Assembly (NCBI GenBank): GCA_001897855.1 | Contig: MKUO01000020.1 | Span: forward strand, 1-49,432 | Reading direction: 5' to 3' | Length of the DNA: 49,432 bases | Origin: Bacteroidetes bacterium 43-93 | GTDB taxonomy: Bacteria > Bacteroidota > Bacteroidia > Chitinophagales > Chitinophagaceae | Shown: positions 42,562-49,432 of the stretch, piece by piece | How positions within the stretch are numbered: position 1 is the first letter of the stretch | How the letters are laid out: each line of letters begins with the position of its first letter | Translations under genes and position numbers: made by a program | The notes under the pieces: model-generated | Told to the model about the DNA's origin: nothing | The model's input: the letters and a program-made list of their open reading frames with translations, nothing else | Databases searched by the model: none

Positions 42562-44877
42562 GGCTGTTATAAGGATATTTTTCACATCCTTCCTATAAGG
42601 TAATATTTGCGGCCCGGGTGCTTTAAATACTCTAAACAGGTAAATTATAGACTCGTTACCATCGAGGCCCTTGTAACCAGTCATATCCCTGAATTCGTTG
42701 TACAGTTCCTTTATGTGAGGAGTTATTCCGGGTGGCATATCCGGCGCATTTTGCTCCAGGCGTTGAAAAAAGGCAACCGGTACATTCATTGGATGAAATG
42801 CAATATCCAGCTCTGTAGCTTTTAACCACAGTTTTTGAGACGCACGGCCACCGTCGAGAAACGCTTGCTGATCGGTTCCTTCTATGGTAAGCAGCCCCAT
42901 CGCTGAAGCTGTAGTCATATTTTTTATAGAGGCAGTGCTCAAGACCTTTCCGCCATCTATATCCCGCAGAATAGCTACAACTTTGGGATCTCGTATCAAC
43001 CTTACACCTAAAAGATGAGCGGGGCTTAGTTCCAAAGTTGTGATACCCATACCTGTTTTGCGTTCAATAGCCTCAGCCTCGGTCCAGCGCATTTCCTGGT
43101 AGGTGAAATCATAGTGACTTTGTGGCGACAGTACTCTATACCTGTCTGTTTCTGAAATAATCCTGCCAGTTGCTTCCAGTATGGCCGGATCATGAAAGAA
43201 TTTCAGTTTGGTCCCCTTGATTGACGAAACGCAGGATTGGAATTGATCGTACACTTCCTGCCCCAGCTCAACTTGCTGTGTAATTCGTCTGTTAGTATGC
43301 CTTTGAAAAATGACTTTTGATAGATTGTCGTCTGTATGTGGCTCTATACCGTCCTGGGATGTTGCATTCGGGAAGAAAGTGAACGATGCTACAACATCGT
43401 CGCTATTACCTTCCGGATGGTATTTTACTTTTGTCTCAAACCCAAGTTCATGTGATTTTAGGATAACATTCTCTATAGCTGCACCTAATGCTATCATGGA
43501 AGCTGTATCCTTATAATCCATGAACGAAAAGCCAAAGTATCGATCGAAGAATAGTACAAGAACGCCTTTTTCATATACCCATTTCCAAGGTTGGGCATTA
43601 CCACCTGATGGCGCTGTACCTGCAGCATCCACAATCGCTGCTACCTGCTCTTGCGTTAATGCTATTTCACTTTTGTCGTCTGCACTGATGACTTTTGCGG
43701 CTACGTCTTTTAATTTTTCCAGTTCCAGCGGGTGAAATGGATTAGGAACAACATCACTGTTCTCCTTCCTTTGTTTATCACCAACAAGTTCTTCCATATC
43801 CACAAAATAGCGTCCGGATTCATGATACTGATCCAGCGCTATCCGCCTCCATATATCAGCAACGGCCCCGCCGCCTAACGCCACAGCAGAAGCTAATTGT
43901 GGCCAGGTAGTTATGGTATGCCCTATCTCGACGCCTGACGCCTTTAAGCGTGCAGAAATAGTATTCAGGCCAACGATAGGTGCCAGGTAAGGCATCTTCT
44001 CTTCATTGGTTTTTAAGTGTTTCAGTTTGGAAATATCAAGATGGTCCACAAACCCATGCAGAATAGAACGATCAGGTTCCAGGTCGAACCGTTCTACATC
44101 TATAGTGCATCTGTCACTTGCTTCCATCAATACAGGTATGCCGAGTTCTTTTGCTTTAACGCGACAAAGAATTTTCATGTCTACACCGTCACATTCATCT
44201 ATCAAGGCATCTAGTTTACCACCTTCCAGGTAAAAAGCATCCATATTTTCTTCTGTCAGGCCGTCTTCAAAAATGGTAACTTTCAGATATGGATCTATTT
44301 CAGCAATTTCGCGCGCTACGGATATCACCTTCTTAAGCCCAAGGTTTTGCACTCCTGTGCGTATCCTGTTTAGATTTGTCAATTCCAGCAGGTCAAAATC
44401 TGCCAGCCTTATCTCTTTGAAAGAACGTTCCATTGCCAGTGTAACGGCCACAGATTGCCCTACAGATAAGCCAATTACACCAATTACTTTGGTGGCTAAT
44501 ATATCGCGCTCACGTAATGTTATCTTATATTGATTGCGGCTGGTGCGTACTTCTATGAATTCTGCTTCATCGAGCAAGTGCACTATACGTTTACTCCATG
44601 GATAGTAAACCCATACCCCGTAACTAGTCAAATCCCCATTCGTATGTTCATGGATCAAAGAATCATATTCTTCATCAGTCAACTGTTTTGTAGGGTTCCT
44701 GATCTTAAACATTTCCTGCAATTGAGGAACTATCTCATCATACAGGAATATATCTTCTGCCTGCAGCAGCTCGTCAAAACGGGCTTTTTCTTCGGGATTA
44801 TTAAATCTGAAAAAAACGGGCTTATATAAATTCCTCTGTTGTTCTGTTTTGTTTTTGGCTATAGTTATCCTATCCAT
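42559..44877 (-). CDS. ThiF/E1-type adenylating domain fused to nitroreductase-type flavin domain (Rv1355c-like)
   Basis: 772 residues. Residues 1-115 are an unassigned N-terminal part. An E1/ThiF domain (~125-345) follows: nucleotide loop GVIGLSVGQSVA at 133-144, Asp160/Asp162, the Arg-finger segment TNLNR at 167-171, and ECDGVDMK at 228-235 in place of the usual CTDNFDTR. No CxxC zinc pairs are present. The nitroreductase-type domain (~400-750) has DAAGTAPSGGNAQPWKW at 417-433, RHTNRRITQQ at 526-535, and LELSPAHLLGV about 615. The M. tuberculosis Rv1355c (MoeY) family has this architecture and no known reaction. It follows the GNAT gene by 20 nt. Confidence 0.88.
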   Translation of the reverse strand: MDRITIAKNKTEQQRNLYKPVFFRFNNPEEKARFDELLQAEDIFLYDEIVPQLQEMFKIRNPTKQLTDEEYDSLIHEHTNGDLTSYGVWVYYPWSKRIVHLLDEAEFIEVRTSRNQYKITLRERDILATKVIGVIGLSVGQSVAVTLAMERSFKEIRLADFDLLELTNLNRIRTGVQNLGLKKVISVAREIAEIDPYLKVTIFEDGLTEENMDAFYLEGGKLDALIDECDGVDMKILCRVKAKELGIPVLMEASDRCTIDVERFDLEPDRSILHGFVDHLDISKLKHLKTNEEKMPYLAPIVGLNTISARLKASGVEIGHTITTWPQLASAVALGGGAVADIWRRIALDQYHESGRYFVDMEELVGDKQRKENSDVVPNPFHPLELEKLKDVAAKVISADDKSEIALTQEQVAAIVDAAGTAPSGGNAQPWKWVYEKGVLVLFFDRYFGFSFMDYKDTASMIALGAAIENVILKSHELGFETKVKYHPEGNSDDVVASFTFFPNATSQDGIEPHTDDNLSKVIFQRHTNRRITQQVELGQEVYDQFQSCVSSIKGTKLKFFHDPAILEATGRIISETDRYRVLSPQSHYDFTYQEMRWTEAEAIERKTGMGITTLELSPAHLLGVRLIRDPKVVAILRDIDGGKVLSTASIKNMTTASAMGLLTIEGTDQQAFLDGGRASQKLWLKATELDIAFHPMNVPVAFFQRLEQNAPDMPPGITPHIKELYNEFRDMTGYKGLDGNESIIYLFRVFKAPGPQILPYRKDVKNILITA

Positions 44878-44897
44878 ATTAATATCAGGCTAACGTT

Positions 44898-45611
44898 TTA
44901 TTTATTTAAATTTGGTATTTTCAAGTCGTACACAACATCCAGAATCCTTCCCTTGGGGCCTATCTCTTCTTTATGTTGTTGCAGGTTTTTACGCAGATCA
45001 AATATAATTTCTCGTTCTTCGGGATCGGCAGTTTCTAATGTTGTGGTATTATTAATAATCACAGCGGTAGCAATAAGGTCTTCTTTAGGATAATAAAATG
45101 TACCATTATTGCCTAGAAACGTTGCAATTTCAAAACCTACGCGTGCGCTATTTTTAACCGTTGCAGGTGCGCAAAGCCCAAACAAAGTTGTAAGCTGAAG
45201 CTGCTCTGTGATAGCAACCGCCGCCCGGCCAAGATACATGCTTCCGATGCCTAAACCCGCAACTTCCCTGGAGTTCCATAAACCGCAAAACTCGGCGGTT
45301 CCTGCCTCTGCATATTTTTGTATCTGCTGATGGATTGTTATATCCATATCCTTTACGGCCTTTTCAATAGGCAATTCATATTTACCGCCTGCAACCTGTA
45401 CGCGGGCACCGCCATACACTTTCTCTCCATCTTCAGATTCTACAAGTATTACATAGGTGTTAGAATCTTCAAACCATTCTATATTGGCTGACGTGATCAT
45501 AGTGATACCGTAGATCTTCAGCACCTTCATGTGCCCATCAACAAATTTCTGGCAAGCTGCTACATCATCCGGCGCCCTGAATGCCTTAATAACAATTTTG
45601 ATGTAGCTCAT
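44898..45611 (-). CDS. GNAT-like acyltransferase, N-acyl amino acid/AHL synthase-like
   Basis: 237 residues from ATG 45611. The N-terminal third ends in GEKVYGGARVQVAGGKYELP (63-81), which resembles the 'G-x-ARL' core of acyl-homoserine lactone and FeeM-type N-acyl amino acid synthases; next comes Glu107 in AEFCGLWNS. The GNAT acyl-CoA loop follows as EVAGLGIGSMYLGRA (116-130), then NSARVGFEI (154-162). A charged tail of ~50 residues follows. Assignment to the autoinducer-synthase group is inferred from pattern, not from a search; a plain GNAT is possible. Confidence 0.6.
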   Translation of the reverse strand: MSYIKIVIKAFRAPDDVAACQKFVDGHMKVLKIYGITMITSANIEWFEDSNTYVILVESEDGEKVYGGARVQVAGGKYELPIEKAVKDMDITIHQQIQKYAEAGTAEFCGLWNSREVAGLGIGSMYLGRAAVAITEQLQLTTLFGLCAPATVKNSARVGFEIATFLGNNGTFYYPKEDLIATAVIINNTTTLETADPEEREIIFDLRKNLQQHKEEIGPKGRILDVVYDLKIPNLNK

Positions 45612-45685
45612 GGCATATTAGTTGTTTCAATAAGAACGAATATGAAACGTGGCGATTGATGAACGCTTTCTAAAATATCAGTCAT
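45608..45685 (-). CDS. 25-codon ORF overlapping the GNAT start (possible leader peptide)
   Basis: ATG at 45685 runs 25 codons to a TGA that shares ATGA with the GNAT start codon. The peptide begins MTDILESVHQSPRFIFV, with no obvious signal peptide. Overlap of this kind couples translation in many operons, but an ORF this short can arise by chance. Confidence 0.25.
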   Translation of the reverse strand: MTDILESVHQSPRFIFVLIETTNMP

Positions 45686-45738
45686 TATTATTTACCCTTC
45701 GTGCTTTTATCTAAATGTTTCAATAAAATACTACATTG

Positions 45739-45774
45739 AAATATTATTGATTAAAAATTACATCAATAATATTT
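45739..45774. repeat. 13-bp perfect inverted repeat upstream of the GNAT/E1 operon
   Basis: AAATATTATTGAT and ATCAATAATATTT, separated by 10 nt, so the half-sites are 23 bp apart, about two helical turns. The site lies about 130 bp upstream of the GNAT ATG and about 280 bp upstream of the divergent REC gene. Such geometry suits a dimeric regulator. Confidence 0.6.
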
Positions 45775-46049
45775 AAAAGTCAAGCTATCCTAAAAAAATG
45801 AAGTACTAATGGGCAGGCATAATTAACCGTAGCATTATTACAGATTTTTTGCTTTTTCTCTCCCTATAAGCCCTTATCTGCTAATACTCAGCGTGTTTTC
45901 AATTGTAAAAGTAATGCTACTTTTGCATTTTCTACAATATTATAAACTTTATGCTCAAACTAATGGTATTTTCCATAAATGCAGTATCTTTAGTTGAAGC
46001 ATATTTACATACGTTTGAAGCTTTTAATTAAACCATTATCAAACAGAGG
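45775..46049. promoter_or_regulatory. Rest of the AT-rich divergent intergenic region with putative -7 box
   Basis: Together with 45612-45774 this is a 438-nt gap between the GNAT gene and the divergent REC gene. Plus-strand TACTTTTG (45918-45925) fits TAnnTTTG, 124 nt before the REC ATG. I see no further coding sequence or RNA gene. Confidence 0.4.
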
Positions 46050-46514
46050 ATGCCTGCAGATAAAATAAATATACTATATGTAGATGATGAGCAAAACAAC
46101 CTCATTTCGTTCAAGGCGACCTTTAGGATGAAATATGCTGTGTTTACTGCTATCAGTGGAGAAGAGGCTATTAAGATATTGGATAGCCAACCGATAGATA
46201 TTATTGTGACAGACCAACGGATGCCAAACATGACAGGCGTAGAGTTTTTGGAATCTATCCTTGAAAAGCACCCGGACCCGATGCGTATTTTGCTTACCGG
46301 GTATGCAGACCTGAATGCCGTCATAGATGCAGTTAATAAAGGAAAGATATTTCATTACCTTACCAAGCCCTGGAATGAGGATGAACTGGATATGACGATA
46401 AAACGCGCCTACGATGTATATAAGCTTAAAAAGGACGAAAAGGAACTGACAGAAAAACTGGGCGTTACCAATGCTCAACTTGAATTTCTTTTAAGACAAC
46501 AGTTACTTTCTTAA
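46050..46514 (+). CDS. Single-domain response regulator, related to the hybrid kinase receiver
   Basis: 154 residues from ATG 46050. The receiver has LYVDDEQNNLISFKATF at 9-25, phospho-Asp55 in IIVTDQRMPNMTG, ILLTGYAD and YLTKPW. It is followed by only a short coiled coil (LKKDEKELTEKLGVTNAQ) and no output domain. The 12-residue run DDEQNNLISFKA and much of the rest match the receiver of the REC-kinase hybrid 6 kb away, so the two are paralogues. It is transcribed away from the GNAT operon. Confidence 0.9.
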   Translation: MPADKINILYVDDEQNNLISFKATFRMKYAVFTAISGEEAIKILDSQPIDIIVTDQRMPNMTGVEFLESILEKHPDPMRILLTGYADLNAVIDAVNKGKIFHYLTKPWNEDELDMTIKRAYDVYKLKKDEKELTEKLGVTNAQLEFLLRQQLLS

Positions 46515-46523
46515 ATTTTTGAT

Positions 46524-46546
46524 ACGGCCCGTCAGGGCTGTTTTTA
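46524..46546 (+). terminator. Terminator of the single-domain REC gene
   Basis: ACGGCCC-GTCA-GGGCTGT (one G-T pair) followed by TTTTATA. Confidence 0.65.
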
Positions 46547-46585
46547 TAAATAGTATTTTAGCAGCCTGACATTACTAACCGTTTA

Positions 46586-47362
46586 ATGATAAAGCTTAGC
46601 GTTGTTATTATCACTTTTAATGAAGAAAAAAATCTTCCCCGTTGCCTTGATTCCGTAAAGGAACTCGCAGATGAAATACTGGTAGTGGATAGCCTTTCAA
46701 GCGATAATACCTTATCTATTGCACAAGGTTATGGAGCACGTACCATTAGCCAAAAATTCCTTGGCCATATTGAACAAAAGAATTTTGCCTGTGCCAATGC
46801 CCAGTACGACTGGATATTGTCTTTAGATGCAGATGAAGCCCTGGATCCTATACTGGCCGACAACATAAAAAAGGTGAAAGCAGGTCCGCAGGCTCAAGCT
46901 TTTCGTTTCGCTAGGCTAAACAACTTTTGCGGGAAATGGATCTATCATTCGGGTTGGTATCCTGATGCTAAGATCAGACTATTTAATCGCCGTGAGGGTA
47001 TGTGGAAAGGTGAAAACCCGCATGACAGGTGGGAGCTTCACGATGCAAATAGTAAGCCCCTATTTTTAAAGGGAAATTTACTACACTATAGCTTTTATAG
47101 CATATCCGATTACGTTAAAAAGATAGAGCGTTACACAGAAATCGCTTCCCGGCTAAGAGTTGAAAAAGGTAAAAATTATAGTTTATTGCAAATATGGCTG
47201 GTGCCAAAATGGAAATTCTTTTCTGACTATATTTTTCGGCTGGGGATATTAGATGGCTATGCGGGATACCTTGTTTGCAGGCTGAATGCAATGGAAACTA
47301 TGATCAAATACGCGAAAACAAGACAGTATGCAGAATGGAAAAAACAAGGAAGGGAATTTTAA
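46586..47362 (+). CDS. Family 2 glycosyltransferase (WaaE/KdtX-like)
   Basis: 258 residues. The GT-A fold starts KLSVVIITFNEEKNLPRCLDS, the DxD-like metal site is SLDADEALDP, and AQYDWIL and SGWYPDAKIRLFNR are features of the lipopolysaccharide core glucosyltransferase branch. It lacks membrane helices apart from a hydrophobic C-terminal helix. It is probably involved in LPS or other glycan assembly. It ends 1 nt before the pseudouridine synthase gene. Confidence 0.88.
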   Translation: MIKLSVVIITFNEEKNLPRCLDSVKELADEILVVDSLSSDNTLSIAQGYGARTISQKFLGHIEQKNFACANAQYDWILSLDADEALDPILADNIKKVKAGPQAQAFRFARLNNFCGKWIYHSGWYPDAKIRLFNRREGMWKGENPHDRWELHDANSKPLFLKGNLLHYSFYSISDYVKKIERYTEIASRLRVEKGKNYSLLQIWLVPKWKFFSDYIFRLGILDGYAGYLVCRLNAMETMIKYAKTRQYAEWKKQGREF

Positions 47363-47363
47363 G

Positions 47364-48233
47364 ATGCAAGATGGCATTAGCTTAAACAAATACATTAGTT
47401 CTACAGGTTTCTGTTCGCGCAGAGAGGCAGATAAGCTTATAGAACAGGCAAGGGTTACTATTAATGATAATATTGCCATACCTGGTGCACGCGTGCAAGA
47501 CCATGATATTGTATGTGTAGACGGCGAACCAGTAAAAAAGAAAAAGTCTGACAGACCTATTTATATAGCATTAAATAAACCTGTTGGCGTTACCTCTACC
47601 ACAGATCCGAAAGACAAAACTAATATCATCAGTTTTCTGAATTATCCTAAGCGCATCTTCCCGATAGGAAGGCTGGATAAGGATTCTGATGGATTGATAT
47701 TCCTCACTAATGATGGTGATATCGTCAATAAAATCTTAAGAGCCGAAAATAATCATGAGAAAGAGTACATAGTGACGGTTGATAAGGCCATCACACCGGA
47801 GTTCATTCAAAAAATGGCTAATGGTGTGCCGGTATTGGGGGAAACAACAGAGCAGTGCTTTGTAAAACAGGAAGGCAGCCGTAGATTTCGTATCATTCTT
47901 ACACAAGGACTTAACCGTCAGATAAGACGCATGTGCGAATATCTTGGTTATGAAGTTCGCTCCCTTACACGTATCCGCATCATGAATGTACAATTAGGTA
48001 ATCTTGCACCAGGCAAATGGCGGTACCTGACTCAACCGGAAATTACTACAATAGAATCTTTGATTGTTGGATCTAGTAAAACAGCTTCCAGTATAAAAAA
48101 AGCGAAAGCACCGGGTAAAAATGATACCAAGCCTAAGGAACAAAAAAAGCTTGCGGCCAGGGAGGAACAGTTTTCCCTTTCTGTCAAAAAAAACAAACAT
48201 ACAAGCTATAAAGACTGGAGAAATAAAAGGTAG
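47364..48233 (+). CDS. rluF: RluF-type 23S rRNA pseudouridine synthase
   Basis: 289 residues from ATG 47364. An S4 RNA-binding domain (SLNKYISSTGFCSRREADKL) comes first, then the synthase domain with catalytic Asp in PIGRLDKDSDGL and NRQIRRMCEYLGY. The segment KPVGVTSTTDPKD is typical of the RluF/RluE/RsuA group. The last ~45 residues are a Lys-rich tail that is not part of the fold. It modifies uridine in 23S rRNA, most likely U2604. Confidence 0.9.
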   Translation: MQDGISLNKYISSTGFCSRREADKLIEQARVTINDNIAIPGARVQDHDIVCVDGEPVKKKKSDRPIYIALNKPVGVTSTTDPKDKTNIISFLNYPKRIFPIGRLDKDSDGLIFLTNDGDIVNKILRAENNHEKEYIVTVDKAITPEFIQKMANGVPVLGETTEQCFVKQEGSRRFRIILTQGLNRQIRRMCEYLGYEVRSLTRIRIMNVQLGNLAPGKWRYLTQPEITTIESLIVGSSKTASSIKKAKAPGKNDTKPKEQKKLAAREEQFSLSVKKNKHTSYKDWRNKR

Positions 48234-48296
48234 TACTCCCGTAGGGGTATTTCCATTTTGCTGCGTTTTATCTGTGTAACTAATTAAATAAATAAC

Positions 48297-48719
48297 ATGA
48301 AAGATTCATTGAAAACATTTTCTATCGCAGCTATCACTTCTATAGTGGTAATGACAGCCTTTTCCTTTAAACCTGCAGATCCAGGCAACTCCGCCCCGCA
48401 GCACATTGTTTACGAATACAAACAATTCTCTACAATAGAATCTGTAATACCCGGAGGGCTTGGCAGATCGCGGATTTTAACTACAGACGATAACGGCCAA
48501 ATGATAGAAAAGGAATTGAAGAATTTTTACAGCATGGTAGGTATCAACTTTGGCAATATTGCTAATAACGACCGCACTATTGTTGATCGTATTAATGACT
48601 ACAGCAATCAAGGTTGGGAATTAATGCAAGTGTCTACAGGTTCACATGAACAGGCCTCTAACGGCAGCAGTTCAGGCGGTTTGTTTATTACCCGTTATCT
48701 TTTCAGACGGGCAAAATAA
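48297..48719 (+). CDS. Exported DUF4177-like protein
   Basis: 140 residues with an N-terminal hydrophobic signal or anchor (about 1-25). The C-terminal half has the motif DYSNQGWELMQV followed by ITRYLFRRAK, as in small DUF4177 proteins. A middle low-complexity Ser/Gly/Asn loop (ASNGSSSGG) separates the strands. Function unknown. A terminator follows. Confidence 0.65.
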   Translation: MKDSLKTFSIAAITSIVVMTAFSFKPADPGNSAPQHIVYEYKQFSTIESVIPGGLGRSRILTTDDNGQMIEKELKNFYSMVGINFGNIANNDRTIVDRINDYSNQGWELMQVSTGSHEQASNGSSSGGLFITRYLFRRAK

Positions 48720-48729
48720 TTCATCGTGT

Positions 48730-48756
48730 AAGCCATCTCATACAGATGGCTTTTTT
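48730..48756 (+). terminator. Terminator of the DUF4177-like gene
   Basis: AAGCCATCT-CATAC-AGATGGCTT, then a T-run. The convergent DinB pseudogene stop lies in the tail. Confidence 0.85.
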
Positions 48757-49275
48757 ATTGCATAACCGAAAGATATTCCTTCCATGGCCCTACTTCTTCT
48801 TTATACTGTTTGGCCATAGTTCTGCAGATCTGGATGATATGGCTAAGGTCATGTGCCACCCAGGTAGACAATAACTGTCTCAATGTAACAGTACAAGGGA
48901 TGGATGAATCCCTGTATTGTCAAGATCCTCTTCAGTCAGGTTAAGATCATGTAACACCTGGAGGTTGTTTTGTCTTGCCTCAGCGAATTCTTCTAACAGA
49001 TCTATTAATGACTTTCCTTTACTCTCTTCAAACATGGCTGTGCGATCAAAGACTTCAAATACTTTATCGCCATCCTCTGCCAATGTTTTCGAGATACGGG
49101 GAATCCAATTATAATTCTCGCCATGGAGCAAATGCCCAATCACATCGTATGGATTCCACGTATTCTCTCCTTCGTCATTCATTGTCCAATCGTCATCCAA
49201 ACCAGTGAGTAGCTCTTTTAACAGGTTGGGTGTACGTTCGAGGATGGGAATTGATTTTTCAAGACTAAATTGCAT
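48755..49275 (-). pseudogene. DinB family gene with a single-base frameshift
   Basis: From ATG 49275 the frame encodes MQFSLEKSIPILERTPNLL with WNPYDVIGHLLHGE to GIHPSL (127 codons), then runs into stop after VLLH. In another frame, directly after HPSL, coding resumes as [19 protein letters not shown] and continues to a stop at 48755-48757. Inserting one G in CTTGTACTG near 48894 restores a 173-residue DinB protein of normal length (521 + 1 = 522 nt). The restored part carries the HDLSH metal motif. Either the gene is recently broken or the sequence lacks one base. Confidence 0.85.
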
Positions 49276-49332
49276 AGCGATTTTATTTCTACTGCAATTT
49301 CAGCAATTATTTGGACAGTTCTAATCACAAAA

Positions 49333-49359
49333 AAGCCGTTGTCTAATGGACAACGGCTT
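49333..49359 (-). terminator. Terminator of the rRNA operon
   Basis: AAGCCGTTGTC-TAATG-GACAACGGCTT stem just past the 5S gene; the minus-strand tail is TTTTTGTG. Confidence 0.85.
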
Positions 49360-49371
49360 AGATAATAAATA

Positions 49372-49432
49372 TGGCAGCTACCTACTCTCCCGCATTGTGG
49401 TGCAGTACCATCGGCCATGAGGGGCTTAACTT
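49372..49432 (-). rRNA. rrf: 5S rRNA, 3' part (cut by window edge)
   Basis: On the minus strand the last 61 bases read AAGTTAAGCCCCTCATGGCC, then GATGGTACTGC and GCGGGAGAGTAGGTAGCTGCC, which is the 3' half of bacterial 5S rRNA. The gene is cut by the window edge, and the rest of the rRNA operon lies to the right. Confidence 0.93.

Noticed and set aside
44878-44897. RiPP precursor peptide next to the E1-nitroreductase fusion
   Set aside because: The 20-nt gap is too small and no YcaO gene is near; only the 25-codon ORF upstream of GNAT remains and it lacks Cys or a core rich in Ser/Thr/Cys.
48889-48897. Programmed ribosomal frameshift in the DinB gene
   Set aside because: No slippery heptamer or stimulatory structure is visible; a one-base loss is simpler.
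1-49432. CRISPR arrays, insertion sequences, tRNA genes
   Set aside because: No regularly spaced repeats, transposase-like frames or clear cloverleaf sequences were seen in the intergenic gaps on reading.

Overview
The window comes from the chromosome of a Bacteroidota bacterium, most likely Chitinophagales/Sphingobacteriales-like. The case for this is a type IX secretion cargo with a gliding-motility-type C-terminal domain at the left edge, a sufBCDSE-DUF59 operon, LytS/LytTR and 7TMR-DISM two-component systems, many small Bacteroidota-type lipoproteins, and several sites resembling the Bacteroidota promoter -7 box (TAnnTTTG). Most of it is housekeeping. I see no prophage, insertion sequence, CRISPR array or tRNA. 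A 5S rRNA gene enters from the right edge, so an rRNA operon lies just beyond.

Layout. 1-9.5 kb: end of a T9SS cargo protein, a C1 peptidase, a minus-strand group (universal stress protein, polysaccharide deacetylase, lipoprotein, and a small gene split by an in-frame stop), a DinB-like protein, two Crp/Fnr-type regulators, small secreted or unknown proteins, and a double-OmpA-domain protein. 9.5-16 kb: a secreted beta-rich protein with a G-free mRNA leader, then the SUF Fe-S operon on the minus strand. 16-24.3 kb: an outer-membrane-like protein, an RlmL-type methyltransferase and a molybdenum cofactor (Moco) block (a Cys-free SUOX-like protein, moaA, moeA, moaC, mobA, moeB-rhodanese) on the plus strand, meeting tauE-moaD-moaE on the minus strand. 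24.3-38.7 kb: LytS/LytTR pair, exonuclease III, heme-binding protein, S9 peptidase, Ig-like lipoprotein, glutathione peroxidase, a His/Tyr/Pro-rich protein, biotin carboxylase, uvrC, YqgE, ZIP transporter and a TraB/GumN protein.

38.7-46.5 kb is the most interesting part. Five genes on the minus strand read, in transcription order: a GNAT-like acyltransferase (with some resemblance to N-acyl amino acid/AHL synthases), a 772-residue fusion of a ThiF/E1-type adenylating domain and a nitroreductase-type flavin domain (Rv1355c-like), a 7TMR-DISM sensor histidine kinase, a REC-histidine kinase hybrid, and a stand-alone REC protein. A divergent single-domain REC protein next to them is a close relative of the hybrid's receiver. 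A 13-bp perfect inverted repeat and a 25-codon ORF overlapping the GNAT start by ATGA sit in the upstream region. My inference is a small-molecule synthesis-plus-sensing module. The chemistry and the coupling are unproven.

46.5-49.4 kb: a glycosyltransferase, an RluF-type pseudouridine synthase, a secreted DUF4177-like protein, a frameshifted DinB gene, and the 3' end of 5S rRNA with its terminator. Two genes in the window (2155-2493 and 48755-49275) are each broken by one apparent base change, which means either recent decay or sequence error.
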